Source of the DNA: an uncultured Alphaproteobacteria bacterium
GTDB lineage: Bacteria; Pseudomonadota; Alphaproteobacteria; RF32; CAG-239
Assembly (NCBI GenBank): GCA_934271195.1
Contig: CAKQRB010000063.1
Coordinates: forward strand, 1 to 20,019
Direction: 5' to 3'
Length of the DNA: 20,019 bases
In this document: positions 1 through 7,898 of the stretch, in pieces
How positions within the stretch are numbered: the first letter of the stretch is position 1
Layout: each line of letters starts with the position of its first letter
The notes under the pieces: model-generated
Told to the model about the DNA's origin: nothing
Seen by the model: only the letters and a program-made list of their open reading frames with translations
Databases searched by the model: none
Program-made: the position numbers and the translations under genes

Positions 1-62
1 GAATCAGGGTCTGCAAATGACAATACAGCTACTATACCACAACAAAACATCGGTGTCAACAC

Positions 63-137
63 ATGATGAAAAGTTGGATGAGACTTTTGGGCAGAAGAAT
101 AGGAAAAGCAGTGGAGATTTTGGCTAAAAAGCTGTAA
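63..137 (+). CDS. Possible small cationic amphipathic peptide (24 aa)
   Basis: An ATG-ATG start opens a 24-codon reading frame ending in TAA at 135. The peptide begins MMKSWMRLLGRRIGKAVEIL and ends with AKKL. It has seven Lys/Arg and one Glu, with hydrophobic residues spaced as in an amphipathic helix. A second frame open from the left edge (positions 1-66, ending in Q-N-I-G-V-N-T) stops with a TGA that overlaps this start as ATGA, a common sign of translational coupling. No clear Shine-Dalgarno is seen. It could be a membrane-active or toxin-like peptide, the tail of something larger, or chance, since such short frames arise easily. Confidence 0.2.
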   Translation: MMKSWMRLLGRRIGKAVEILAKKL

Positions 138-295
138 AAATAGAAAAACTGATTGCAATTAAATATTTTTTACTGTTTTTGTCAATTTTGGACTTGATTT
201 TTTCTAAAAAATATGCTTATATACACAAACCAAATATAAATTATCTGAATTATTAACCAGCTGCGGGGTCTTCCCAAAGCATAAAATTAAATATT
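138..295. other. AT-rich intergenic region upstream of the Lys-rich protein
   Basis: No gene is seen here. A weak promoter-like pair (TTGGAC at 188-193, TATGCT at 212-217, 18-base spacer) is the best candidate for the gene at 296, but both hexamers match the sigma-70 consensus at only four positions. A GC-rich patch (GCTGCGGGG near 261-268) lies too far from the ATG to act as a normal ribosome binding site. Confidence 0.3.
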
Positions 296-856
296 ATGTG
301 TACAACAAAATTGACAATTGTAGACAGCGTAGTTGCAAACAGTGAAGAACTTGTCGTCAAAGGTAAGCAAGTTTCTTCCAAGAAAAAACATCTTGATGTT
401 TTCCTTACTGATGAGGCTACAATGTTTGGATTGGCAGAAAAATTTGCTAAAACTCAATGCATTGTCTTAACCGGAGTTGGTGAGGTCGGTACAATAATTC
501 TTAAAAACAAAACGGAAAAAGAAACCGTTGAAGTTTTGAAGGAAGAAGAAATCCATGACCAGATGGGTTGGGAAAATAAACCGGCAAAGCAGGCTCATAA
601 AGCCAAAAAAGTTTCTTCAGCGGATAAAAACGCTCTACCTGCCGGTGTTCCTATTCTTTGTTGGAAATTTTACGGTCGCCGCGGGACAGAAAAAGTTGCC
701 GTTATCTTTGCTTTTAACAGCTGCAAAAACAAAGCAGTTATTCCTTTGGAAGATATGGCAAATAACACGACTGCCAAAAAATCCATAGAGATTGACGGCA
801 TAAAGTATAAAATCGAGCATAACGCCAAAAATAAAAAAGTTTTGGTAATTGCCTGA
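296..856 (+). CDS. Unrecognised Lys-rich protein, 186 aa
   Basis: I do not recognise a family. The protein is soluble-looking, very rich in Lys and has no signal peptide or membrane segment. An N-terminal part of about 85 residues (beta/alpha-looking, with VLTGVGEVGTIILK near 57-70) is followed by a charged Lys/Glu-rich linker near residues 75-110. A C-terminal part starts at about 115 (PILCWKFYGRRG, then short strands ending KKVLVIA). It is a stand-alone gene with a strong terminator 60 bases downstream, convergent with alaS. No Shine-Dalgarno precedes the ATG, so initiation may be weak or the start may be misplaced, although no other early Met exists. The intact 186-codon frame and the terminator support a real gene; function is unknown. 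Confidence 0.65.
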   Translation: MCTTKLTIVDSVVANSEELVVKGKQVSSKKKHLDVFLTDEATMFGLAEKFAKTQCIVLTGVGEVGTIILKNKTEKETVEVLKEEEIHDQMGWENKPAKQAHKAKKVSSADKNALPAGVPILCWKFYGRRGTEKVAVIFAFNSCKNKAVIPLEDMANNTTAKKSIEIDGIKYKIEHNAKNKKVLVIA

Positions 857-916
857 TTTTATAACAGACACACTAATATTAGGCAGCCGATCGGGAGATC
901 CGCTTTCCTCAAAATC

Positions 917-947
917 AAAACGCTCGGGCTTAGGCTCGGGCGTTTTT
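917..947 (+). terminator. Rho-independent terminator
   Basis: The arm AAAACGCTCGGGC (917-929) pairs with GCTCGGGCGTTTT (934-946) through two G-U wobbles around a four-base TTAG loop, and five Ts follow (943-947). It sits 60 bases after the 186-aa gene. Because the stem is flanked by A and T runs it could also work in reverse for alaS. Confidence 0.8.
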
Positions 948-960
948 CATAATATAACAG

Positions 961-989
961 ACGCCTGAGTTATAAAAATACTCAGGCGT
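961..989. terminator. Terminator hairpin between convergent genes (end of alaS)
   Basis: A perfect 10-bp inverted repeat, ACGCCTGAGT (961-970) and ACTCAGGCGT (980-989), encloses a nine-base AT loop. It lies 21 bases past the alaS stop on the minus strand. The U tract is only moderate in both directions, so it is probably a bidirectional or backup terminator for alaS. Confidence 0.65.
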
Positions 990-1010
990 TTGCCGTTTTA
1001 ATAAAAAATG

Positions 1011-3656
1011 TTAGATGGCCTTTGCCAGTTCATTCTTGACAGCTTCAATCGCATCGGCAATTTTCTCGCCGTTCGGCCCGCCGGCCTGTGCCATATCCGG
1101 ACGTCCGCCGCCGCCTTGTCCGCCAACCACGCCGGAAGCGATTTTAACCAGATCAATTGCCGAGAATTTGTTGGTCAGGTCTTTGGTTACGCCGACGACA
1201 ATGCTGGCTTTGTCATCTTTGTTTGTAGCCAAAACAACCACACCGGAACCGATTGTATTGTTAATCTCGTCAATAAAGGCTTTCAGCTCTTTCGGGTGAA
1301 TGTTCGGAACGGCGCGTCCGACAAATTTGATGCCGTTAACAACTTCAATCTTGTCCTGATTGTCGGCAGCTTTGTTGCTGACAAAAGATTTCTTAAGCTC
1401 GAAAATCTGTTCTTCCAGTTTCTTCTTTTCGTCAAGCAACTGCTGAACGCGCATTTCGATATCGTTAAAGCTGGCTTTCAGGGCATGACCGACCCGATGC
1501 AGCTTGTCCTCAATATCCTGCACAAATTTTTCGGCACCGTGTCCGGTCACACATTCCAGACGGCGGACGCCGGCGGCAACCGCGCCTTCCGACACAATGT
1601 TAAAATAACCGATGTCTCCGGTATGCTTAACATGGGTACCGCCGCAAAGTTCCATAGAAAACGGGGCATTGACGTCTTCACCCATGCAGACGACACGGAC
1701 TTCGTCGCCGTATTTTTCGCCGAACAGAGCCATAGCGCCGCAGGCAATTGCCTCGTCCTGGCACATCAGCTTTGTGTTGACCGGCGCGTTTTCGCGAATA
1801 AGATGATTGACTTTATCTTCAATGTCGCGCAATTCGGTTTCGGTAATCTGTTTGGAATAAGATATGTCAAAACGCATCCGCTCAGCGGAAACCAAAGAGC
1901 CTTTCTGCGTGACGGTCGAACCGAATTTTTCTTGTAAAACATGGTGCAGAATATGCGTTACCGAGTGATTGGCTGCAATAGCTTTCCGATTTTGTTCGTC
2001 AACGTCAAAGTTGAGCATGTTGCCGGTTTTAACGATGCCTGTAATGAGTTTGCAGCAATGAACAAACATTCCGTCCAGTTTTTTCTTAACATCAACAACT
2101 TCAATCTCAACGTCTTTACCGGTAATTTTTCCTTTGTCGCCGACCTGTCCGCCCGATTCGCCGTAAAACGGCGTCTGATTAGCCATCAGATAAAATTCCC
2201 CACCGGAAACGGCAGAAACTTCCTGTCCGTTTTGAACAAGACCGGTAACCTGACATTCGGAAGATAACGTTGTGTAGCCCAGAAATTCGGTCTGGCCGAG
2301 TTTGTCTTTCATCTCAAACCAGATTTTCTCCGTGCCAGCATCGCCTGAACCAGCCCAGTTCTTGCGGGCTTCGGCTTTCTGGCGTTCCATGGCGGCATCA
2401 AATCCGGCAGTGTCAACGGCAATCTTTTTGTTTTTGAGAGCATCTTGCGTCAGATCAAGCGGAAAACCATAGGTGTCATAAAGTTTGAATGCCGTCTCGC
2501 CGTCCAAAGTATCGCCTTCCTTGAGTTTTTCCGTTGCATCGTCAAGTAGGCGCAGTCCTTTGTCCAACGTCTTGCGGAAACGGTTTTCTTCCAGCTTCAG
2601 CGTTTCGGTGATTACCGCACCGGCGCGGATAAGTTCTGGATAAGCTTCGCCCATTTCCTTTTGCAGAGCCGGAACAAGCTTGTACATCATTGTGTCTTTC
2701 ACGCCGAGCAGACTGACATGGCGCATGGCGCGGCGCATAATCCGGCGCAAAACGTAACCACGTCCTTCGTTAGAAGGCAAAACGCCGTCGGCAATCAAAA
2801 AAGCGGCGGAACGCAAATGGTCGGCAATAACGTTAAACGAAGGAATATATTTTCCTTCCGGATCGACCGGTGAAAGGTCTGCAATTGCCTTAATCAGATT
2901 TTTAAACAGGTCGATATCAAAATTAGAGTGAACACCTTGCAAAATGGCGGAAAAACGTTCCAACCCCATACCGGTATCAATAGACGGGCGCTTCAAAGGA
3001 ATACGGGAGCCGTCCGGCAGGTCTTCAAACTGGTCAAAAACCAGATTCCAAATCTCAATCCAGCGGTCGCCGTCTTCTTCCGGCGTTCCCGGCATACCGC
3101 CCCAAACCTCGGGACCGTGGTCAAAAAAGATTTCGGAGCAGGGGCCGCAGGGACCGGTGTCGCCCATTTGCCAGAAGTTGTCTTTTGTTGCAATACGGAT
3201 AATCCTGTCGTCCGGCAGTCCGGCAACTTTTTTCCAGATATTATAAGCCTCTTCGTCGGTATGATAAACCGTCACGGCCAAACGGGATTGATCCATGTCA
3301 AATTCTTTGGTCAGCAGTTCCCATGCCCACAAAATAGCTTCTTCTTTGAAATAGTCGCCGAAGGAAAAGTTTCCGAGCATTTCAAAAAAAGTGTGATGGC
3401 GGACATCATAGCCGACACTGTCAAGGTCATTGTGCTTGCCGCCGGCGCGAACGGATTTTTGGGAAGAAGTCGCTCGCGTATAATTGCGGGTTTCATTGCC
3501 GGCCAGAATATTTTTAAATTGTACCATGCCCGAGTTTGTAAACATCAGGGTCGGATCATTGTTTGGCACCAGAGAACTGGAGGGGACGACTTTGTGTCCG
3601 TGTTTTTCAAAAAAACTTAAATAAGTGTTTCTGATATCTTTTAATGTTGCAGTCAT
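1011..3656 (-). CDS. alaS: Alanyl-tRNA synthetase
   Basis: It charges tRNA(Ala) with alanine in the cytosol and edits mischarged Ser/Gly. At 881 aa it is full length (the E. coli enzyme is 876). The class II catalytic core shows HHTFFEMLGNFSFGDYF (87-103), GDTGPCGPCSEIF (165-177) and motif 3 DTGMGLERF (227-235). The editing domain has the zinc-binding H564-x3-H568 pair and C671-GGTH675. The C-Ala domain carries the Gly-rich segment GVVGGQGGGGRPDMAQAGG (842-860). The ATG is preceded by GGGAAG at a suitable distance, and the N-terminal MTATLKDIRNTYLSFF matches family starts. Nothing is missing. The long antisense frames within it are shadows. Confidence 0.98.
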   Translation of the reverse strand: MTATLKDIRNTYLSFFEKHGHKVVPSSSLVPNNDPTLMFTNSGMVQFKNILAGNETRNYTRATSSQKSVRAGGKHNDLDSVGYDVRHHTFFEMLGNFSFGDYFKEEAILWAWELLTKEFDMDQSRLAVTVYHTDEEAYNIWKKVAGLPDDRIIRIATKDNFWQMGDTGPCGPCSEIFFDHGPEVWGGMPGTPEEDGDRWIEIWNLVFDQFEDLPDGSRIPLKRPSIDTGMGLERFSAILQGVHSNFDIDLFKNLIKAIADLSPVDPEGKYIPSFNVIADHLRSAAFLIADGVLPSNEGRGYVLRRIMRRAMRHVSLLGVKDTMMYKLVPALQKEMGEAYPELIRAGAVITETLKLEENRFRKTLDKGLRLLDDATEKLKEGDTLDGETAFKLYDTYGFPLDLTQDALKNKKIAVDTAGFDAAMERQKAEARKNWAGSGDAGTEKIWFEMKDKLGQTEFLGYTTLSSECQVTGLVQNGQEVSAVSGGEFYLMANQTPFYGESGGQVGDKGKITGKDVEIEVVDVKKKLDGMFVHCCKLITGIVKTGNMLNFDVDEQNRKAIAANHSVTHILHHVLQEKFGSTVTQKGSLVSAERMRFDISYSKQITETELRDIEDKVNHLIRENAPVNTKLMCQDEAIACGAMALFGEKYGDEVRVVCMGEDVNAPFSMELCGGTHVKHTGDIGYFNIVSEGAVAAGVRRLECVTGHGAEKFVQDIEDKLHRVGHALKASFNDIEMRVQQLLDEKKKLEEQIFELKKSFVSNKAADNQDKIEVVNGIKFVGRAVPNIHPKELKAFIDEINNTIGSGVVVLATNKDDKASIVVGVTKDLTNKFSAIDLVKIASGVVGGQGGGGRPDMAQAGGPNGEKIADAIEAVKNELAKAI

Positions 3657-3668
3657 TTTTTCTTCCCA

Positions 3669-3696
3669 AAAATATAAACTTTAATAACCCTGTCAA
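3669..3696 (-). promoter_or_regulatory. Possible sigma-70 promoter of alaS
   Basis: On the minus strand an exact TTGACA (3691-3696) is followed by 16 bases and TATTTT (3669-3674). Transcription from here would begin almost on top of the Shine-Dalgarno of alaS (3662-3667). The leader would therefore be very short, and the true start site may be further upstream, or alaS may be read through from the TspO gene 85 bases upstream. Confidence 0.3.
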
Positions 3697-3741
3697 TCTA
3701 AGGTAAAATTACAAGATTGTCCAGTATTTTTTAGGAACTTA

Positions 3742-4230
3742 TTACTCAAAAACAACCATGCCGTTTGTCAGGATAAAGGAGAAGTTTAATATCGTGGCAA
3801 AAATCAGCCAGATAAAAAACGGATAGAGCAGATAAGCCGCCAGCGGCCTGATGTTTTTGAAAAGACCGAGCATCTTGAAAACAACATAATCGAGATAAAG
3901 AATCACAACAAAGGCCAGTGCCGTATATCCTTTGAAAAAGAAAGTAAAACTCCAGATGACCTGCAACAGAAGCTGCGTCAGAAAATAACTGTTGGCTTCA
4001 GCGGTTTCCGGCTTGTAAGAATGGTGCAAAACCAGATAAAAGGATAAAATCATCAGGGCGTAAAGAACGCTCCATATCGGGGCAAACCAGCTCTCAGGCG
4101 GCATAAACGCCGGTTTGCGGCTGAGAATAAACCAGCCCTCAATGCCTTCCATGGTAAAATATCTGGTAATATAAGCGCAAATCAAAACAATCAGAGTGCT
4201 GTAAGCAAATATCTTAAGTTTCCGCATCAT
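3742..4230 (-). CDS. TspO/MBR family integral membrane protein
   Basis: This belongs to the TspO (tryptophan-rich sensory protein / translocator protein) family of five-helix membrane proteins, which bind porphyrins and related ligands. Visible signatures are KPAFMPPESWFAPIWSVLYAL after the first helix, the WSFTFFF segment in the middle and IWLIFATILNFSF near the C-terminus, corresponding to the family's W..F.P.W..LY, W..LFF and FA..LN patterns. The frame is open back to 4284, but a strong AAGGGG lies seven bases before the ATG-ATG at 4230/4227, so I start it there (162 aa, close to the family length). It precedes alaS by 85 bases on the same strand. TspO can respond to oxygen or stress in Rhodobacter and Sinorhizobium; nothing here shows its ligand. 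Confidence 0.85.
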   Translation of the reverse strand: MMRKLKIFAYSTLIVLICAYITRYFTMEGIEGWFILSRKPAFMPPESWFAPIWSVLYALMILSFYLVLHHSYKPETAEANSYFLTQLLLQVIWSFTFFFKGYTALAFVVILYLDYVVFKMLGLFKNIRPLAAYLLYPFFIWLIFATILNFSFILTNGMVVFE

Positions 4231-4361
4231 GTTTTTCCCCTTTTGTATTAAATAATACTGATGAAGCGCTTTTAAATGATTCACAAAATTTTTAGAACTA
4301 TTGCATTATAAATAAAATAAGTGTACAAAAGAAGCGGTTATGTAAAGAAAAGAGGCGAAAA

Positions 4362-5168
4362 GTGGCTATTAAAAGAAAAGACGGCATCATGATTTATGAT
4401 AATGCCGATTTTGAAGGAATGCGCAAAGCCGGCAAACTGGCGGCCGAGTGTTTGGACTATATTACGCCGTATGTAAAAGTCGGTGTTTCAACCGGAGAAA
4501 TTGATGATCTTGCGCGTGAGTTTATTACATCGCACGGAGCAATTCCGGCTTGTTTGGGCTATCATGGTTATCCCAAAACCTTGTGTATTTCCATCAATCA
4601 TGTCATCTGCCACGGTATTCCGAGCTATGAAAGAAAACTGGCTGACGGCGATATTCTGAATATTGACGTAACTGTTATTCTGGACGGATGGTACGGCGAT
4701 ACCAGCCGTATGTATTATGCCGGCAAACCGAAGTTGAAAGCCTCCCGCCTGTGTGATGTGACTTATGAATGTCTGATGCGCGGCATAGATGTTGTCAAAC
4801 CCGGTGCCCGCTTTGGCGATATCGGCGCCGTTATTGAGGAATATGCCCATAAATACGGCTACTCCGTGGTTGATATGTTCTGCGGGCACGGGCTGGGCAA
4901 AGTCTTTCATGATGCGCCTAATGTCATGCATTGCGGAAAAAAAGGCACGGGGCCGGTGATGGAAGAGGGAATGTTCTTTACCATAGAGCCGATGATTAAT
5001 ATTGGTAAAAAAGATGCGATTATATTAAAAGACGGCTGGACAGCCGTTACCCGCGACAAATCTTTGACAGCCCAGTTCGAACATTCGCTCGGCGTGACCA
5101 AAGACGGGTATGAGGTCTTTACTTATTCGCCCAAAGGCTGGGATAAGCCGCCTTATAAAATGGATTAG
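4362..5168 (+). CDS. map: Methionine aminopeptidase, type I
   Basis: It removes the N-terminal Met from nascent proteins in the cytosol. The five metal ligands are present: D102 and D113 (IDVTVILDGWYGDTS), H176 (GHGLG), E209 (FFTIEPM) and E240 (TAQFEHS). The substrate-side His is H84 (ICHGIPS). At 268 aa it is normal length. The HDAPNVMH loop after H176, in place of the enterobacterial HEEP, is the form common in Alphaproteobacteria. The start is a GTG at 4362 with AGAGG at 4351-4355. An ATG at 4389 is possible but lacks a comparable ribosome binding site. It is followed by radC after 20 bases, a pairing seen in other alphaproteobacteria, and is divergent from the TspO gene. Confidence 0.96.
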   Translation: MAIKRKDGIMIYDNADFEGMRKAGKLAAECLDYITPYVKVGVSTGEIDDLAREFITSHGAIPACLGYHGYPKTLCISINHVICHGIPSYERKLADGDILNIDVTVILDGWYGDTSRMYYAGKPKLKASRLCDVTYECLMRGIDVVKPGARFGDIGAVIEEYAHKYGYSVVDMFCGHGLGKVFHDAPNVMHCGKKGTGPVMEEGMFFTIEPMINIGKKDAIILKDGWTAVTRDKSLTAQFEHSLGVTKDGYEVFTYSPKGWDKPPYKMD

Positions 5169-5188
5169 CGGTTGAGAGGGACTGCTGC

Positions 5189-5890
5189 ATGACGGAAAAA
5201 GACAAAGTTGCGCCGGATTATCTTGGTCACCGTAAAAGAGTAAGGGACAGATTCCTGGCCGGCGGCGGAAAAGACATGGCAGATTATGAGTTTCTGGAAC
5301 TTCTGTTGATGATGTCTATCCCGCGGCGTGATGTCAAACCGATTGCCAAAAATTTGATCCGCAAGTTTGGCAGCTTTGCAGAAGTGGTAAATGCAGACAG
5401 TACGGAATTGCTCTCCTGCGAAGGAATAAAAGAAACCTCTTTGGCTTTGTTAAAAGCCGTAAAAGAAGGAGCGCTCAGAATGCAATACCAGACTTTAAAA
5501 GCCTCTGACCAGCCGATTATCAATTCCATGGACATCATGATAGATTATTTTCGCAGTTCGATGGCTTATGCTGATGTTGAACAATTCCGCATTGTCTGGC
5601 TGGATACCAAATTGCGGCTGATCGGCGAGGAAATCCAGCAAAGAGGAACAATCAACAGTGTTTCTCTCCACCCGCGTGAAGTCATCAAGTCTGCAATCAA
5701 TCACGGTGCGGGAGCTATCATTATGGTACACAATCATCCTTCCGGCGATGTAACGCCGTCATATGCCGATATTGAAATTACTAACAAAATAGACGCCGCC
5801 TGCAAGGCTGTAAACATCCGCCTGATTGACCATTTGATTGTCAGCAAAAACAGCATTTACAGCTTTAGCCAAAAGGGTATCGTCTATTAG
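5189..5890 (+). CDS. radC: RadC-family JAB/MPN domain protein
   Basis: The 233-aa protein has the usual RadC layout. An N-terminal helix-hairpin-helix-like part (about residues 10-95, with HRKRVRDRFLAGGG, DYEFLELLLM and GSFAEVVNAD) is followed by a JAB/MPN domain. The metal-binding motif H181-x-H183-P-S-G through D194 (HNHPSGDVTPSYAD) is intact, so a metalloprotease-like fold is expected. The historical link with DNA repair is not well supported and its biochemical role is uncertain. The Shine-Dalgarno GAGAGGG lies eight bases before the ATG. It is probably cotranscribed with map. It is a chromosomal type of RadC with no plasmid or phage genes nearby. Confidence 0.93.
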   Translation: MTEKDKVAPDYLGHRKRVRDRFLAGGGKDMADYEFLELLLMMSIPRRDVKPIAKNLIRKFGSFAEVVNADSTELLSCEGIKETSLALLKAVKEGALRMQYQTLKASDQPIINSMDIMIDYFRSSMAYADVEQFRIVWLDTKLRLIGEEIQQRGTINSVSLHPREVIKSAINHGAGAIIMVHNHPSGDVTPSYADIEITNKIDAACKAVNIRLIDHLIVSKNSIYSFSQKGIVY

Positions 5891-6054
5891 CCATAATAGA
5901 AATCTTTTCTCGACAGCGGTGCAGGGGCTGATTCCTTTCTTTCATGTAGCGTCTTAAAGCTTCATAATTGCAAGGCCTCGGTGAAATCAGGTTAAAAATA
6001 CCTTTTTCATTTTTTATCCAGTTTTTATAATGATTAAATATAATCGCAGAATAA

Positions 6055-6068
6055 TATGAAAAATAAGT
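6055..6068 (+). repeat. Direct repeat, left copy, flanking the helicase gene
   Basis: TATGAAAAATAAGT occurs here, 81 bases before the helicase start, and again identically at 7691-7704, nine bases after its stop. Copies this close to both ends could mark a small inserted module. The motif is AT-rich, so coincidence cannot be excluded. Confidence 0.45.
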
Positions 6069-6103
6069 ATTTTTTTATCAAGCCAATGAAAATAATAAGT
6101 TTC

Positions 6104-6131
6104 TTGCAAATTTTAGCAAAACGCTTATGAT
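6104..6131 (+). promoter_or_regulatory. Possible promoter of the helicase gene
   Basis: TTGCAA (6104-6109) and TATGAT (6126-6131) are separated by 16 bases. The predicted start of transcription falls at the Shine-Dalgarno GAGGAG (6138-6143), leaving almost no leader. An upstream promoter is an alternative. Confidence 0.3.
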
Positions 6132-6148
6132 AGATACGAGGAGAAACA

Positions 6149-7681
6149 ATGCCGCTACAGTTGGAAATAAATGACGAATTTGCTCAAGCCGTTGATTTGA
6201 TAGAAAACAGCCGTCGGCATTTGTTTATTACCGGAAAAGCAGGCACCGGAAAATCAACTTTGCTTGATTATTGTTATAATCATTCGCAAAAAAATTTGGT
6301 TTTGCTGGCGCCGACCGGAGTGGCTGCCTTGAATATCAAAGGTCAGACCATTCACCGCTTTTTCGGCTTTCCTGTCAACATTTCCGTTCCGCAGATAGAA
6401 AATAAAGAGTTCAAGCCGCGCGCGGTCAGAATTTTTAAAAGTTTGGAAGCCGTTGTTATTGACGAAGCTTCCATGTTACGTGCCGATTTGCTGGATTGCA
6501 TAGATGCTTTTCTGCGCCTGTATGGTCCGGAAAAAGACAAACCTTTCGGTGGAGTGCAAATGATTTTTGTCGGAGATTTGTATCAGCTTCCGCCTGTCAT
6601 TAACAGTCATGAACATGATTTTTTTGCTCAGAATTACGCTTCTCCCTATTTTTTTAGCGCCGATGTTTTTAAAAAAATTCCGCTTCAAGTCATAGAGTTA
6701 AAAAAAGTTTATCGCCAAAAGGATAAATATTTTATCGACTTGCTCAACCATATCCGCAATAACAAAATTACGCGAGAAGACTTAATGCGGCTGAACAGTC
6801 GTGTTGGTGCCGGATTAGGCGGCGGAGCGGAAAATTTTAGAATTAGCCTGACTACAACCAATAAGCTGGCCGATGAAATCAATGAGCAATGTCTGGATGA
6901 GCTGGACGGTACGGTTTACAGCGCTGAAGCCGAAATTAACGGCGACTTTGGCAAAGAAATCTGGCCGACGGCCAAAGAGCTGAACTTCAAAATCGGCGCT
7001 CAGATTATGTTTTTAAATAATGATTCCAAAAACCGCTGGGTCAATGGTAGTGTAGGGCATATTGTCGGGTTCAAAGAACGTGAGGGGCGTATTAGGTATT
7101 TGGAAGTGCGGTTGCAACAAGGGCAAAGGATGGTTGCCGTTTTTCCTTTTACCTGGGAAATGTTCAAATATAAATTGGAAGGACGGGAGATTATCTCCGA
7201 AAGCATCGGGTCTTTTACGCAGTACCCCTTCAAACTTGCCTGGGCCGTAACCATTCACAAAAGTCAGGGCAAAACTTTTGATAATGTAGAAATAGACATC
7301 GGCACCGGAACTTTTGCTACCGGCCAGCTTTATGTCGCGCTTAGCCGTTGTACGTCTTTTGAGGGAATAAGCCTTAAGAAGGCAGTCCTTCCGAGTCATA
7401 TTTTAGCGGATTACCGCATCAACGAGTTTATGAGCCATTACAGCGATGATGTGGAATTATCGGACTTTTCCAAAAGAAAAATGCTGGAGCAGGCTGTTAA
7501 AGCGCAAAACGCCGTAGAAATTATTTATCGCAAAGAAGACGGCAGACGTTACCGCCGCCTGATTATGCCGCAAAAAATTATGTCGAACCGTTTGCTTGCA
7601 ATGTGTCTGGAGCGCAAAGCTCCGCGGACTTTTCTGTTGGAGCGAATTTTGATTATTCGTTCGCATACAATTCCAAGTTAA
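6149..7681 (+). CDS. Pif1-like superfamily 1B DNA helicase with C-terminal WYL-like domain
   Basis: This is an ATP-dependent 5'-3' helicase of the Pif1/RecD-like group. It has Walker A GKAGTGKS (29-36), APTGVAALN (54-62), Walker B-type DEAS (105-108), GDLYQLPP (142-149) and the C-terminal TIHKSQGKTFD (368-378) and YVALSRC (395-401) motifs. Beyond the helicase core, residues about 452-506 resemble a WYL domain (AVEIIYRKEDGRR, then MPQKI, NRLLAMCLERK and RTFLLERI). That domain acts as a nucleic-acid or ligand-binding module in other proteins, and a Pif1 helicase with a C-terminal WYL domain is known from Thermotoga elfii. The ATG has GAGGAG five bases upstream. It stands alone between two 14-bp direct repeats. 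Likely roles are processing of structured or stalled DNA; the WYL part may assist single-strand binding. Confidence 0.9.
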   Translation: MPLQLEINDEFAQAVDLIENSRRHLFITGKAGTGKSTLLDYCYNHSQKNLVLLAPTGVAALNIKGQTIHRFFGFPVNISVPQIENKEFKPRAVRIFKSLEAVVIDEASMLRADLLDCIDAFLRLYGPEKDKPFGGVQMIFVGDLYQLPPVINSHEHDFFAQNYASPYFFSADVFKKIPLQVIELKKVYRQKDKYFIDLLNHIRNNKITREDLMRLNSRVGAGLGGGAENFRISLTTTNKLADEINEQCLDELDGTVYSAEAEINGDFGKEIWPTAKELNFKIGAQIMFLNNDSKNRWVNGSVGHIVGFKEREGRIRYLEVRLQQGQRMVAVFPFTWEMFKYKLEGREIISESIGSFTQYPFKLAWAVTIHKSQGKTFDNVEIDIGTGTFATGQLYVALSRCTSFEGISLKKAVLPSHILADYRINEFMSHYSDDVELSDFSKRKMLEQAVKAQNAVEIIYRKEDGRRYRRLIMPQKIMSNRLLAMCLERKAPRTFLLERILIIRSHTIPS

Positions 7682-7690
7682 GAAAATTCT

Positions 7691-7704
7691 TATGAAAAAT
7701 AAGT
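7691..7704 (+). repeat. Direct repeat, right copy, flanking the helicase gene
   Basis: This is identical to 6055-6068 (TATGAAAAATAAGT). It begins nine bases after the helicase stop codon. Confidence 0.45.
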
Positions 7705-7724
7705 GTGATAACGCGTTAATCACA
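7704..7724. promoter_or_regulatory. Inverted repeat, possible operator
   Basis: TGTGAT and ATCACA arms flank AACGCGTTA, whose core AACGCGTT is itself palindromic. The arms resemble CRP/FNR half-sites, but the spacing is longer than the classical six bases, so the binding protein is unknown. There is no T run, so it is not a terminator. Confidence 0.3.
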
Positions 7725-7879
7725 TTCTGCAAAATTTATCTTGCTTATTAAAAGAAGATATCATAAGCTGTCTATGAGTACGGAGTACCAACCGTATTTA
7801 CGCCAAAAGGTGAAAAAGCCGTGACAAGCTTTGGTTTTAATAGATGTTGTAATATCAATTTTGCTTTAGAGCAACGCAG

Positions 7880-7898
7880 CCGGATTCTCCGGTAGCGT
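7880..7898 (+). promoter_or_regulatory. Candidate ops/JUMPstart-like element of the glycan operon
   Basis: The hairpin CCGGA-TTC-TCCGG (7880-7892) runs into GGTAGCGT. Positions 7890-7898 read CGGTAGCGT, nine contiguous matches to the ops element GGCGGTAGCGTG that recruits RfaH in enteric bacteria. It lies about 100 bases before the first gene of a ten-gene polysaccharide locus, the place where JUMPstart/ops elements are found. Whether this organism has an RfaH-type NusG paralogue is not visible here. Confidence 0.4.

Larger units (their letters stand above)
5891..6148. other. Intergenic region between radC and the Pif1-like helicase gene
   Basis: I see no gene on either strand. The right half is very AT-rich with several TATAAT-like words (6026-6031, 6039-6044) that lack good -35 partners. 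It also holds the left copy of a 14-base direct repeat (6055-6068) and a weak promoter next to the helicase start. No convincing terminator follows radC. Confidence 0.6.

Noticed and set aside
1008..3620. Long plus-strand open frames (309 and 230 codons) opposite alaS
   Set aside because: They lie wholly antisense to a complete alanyl-tRNA synthetase, show no recognisable motifs and have low-complexity-like composition typical of shadow frames.
5989..6009. AGGT-loop-ACCT followed by Ts as a terminator for radC
   Set aside because: The stem is only four base pairs in AT-rich DNA, too weak to call.
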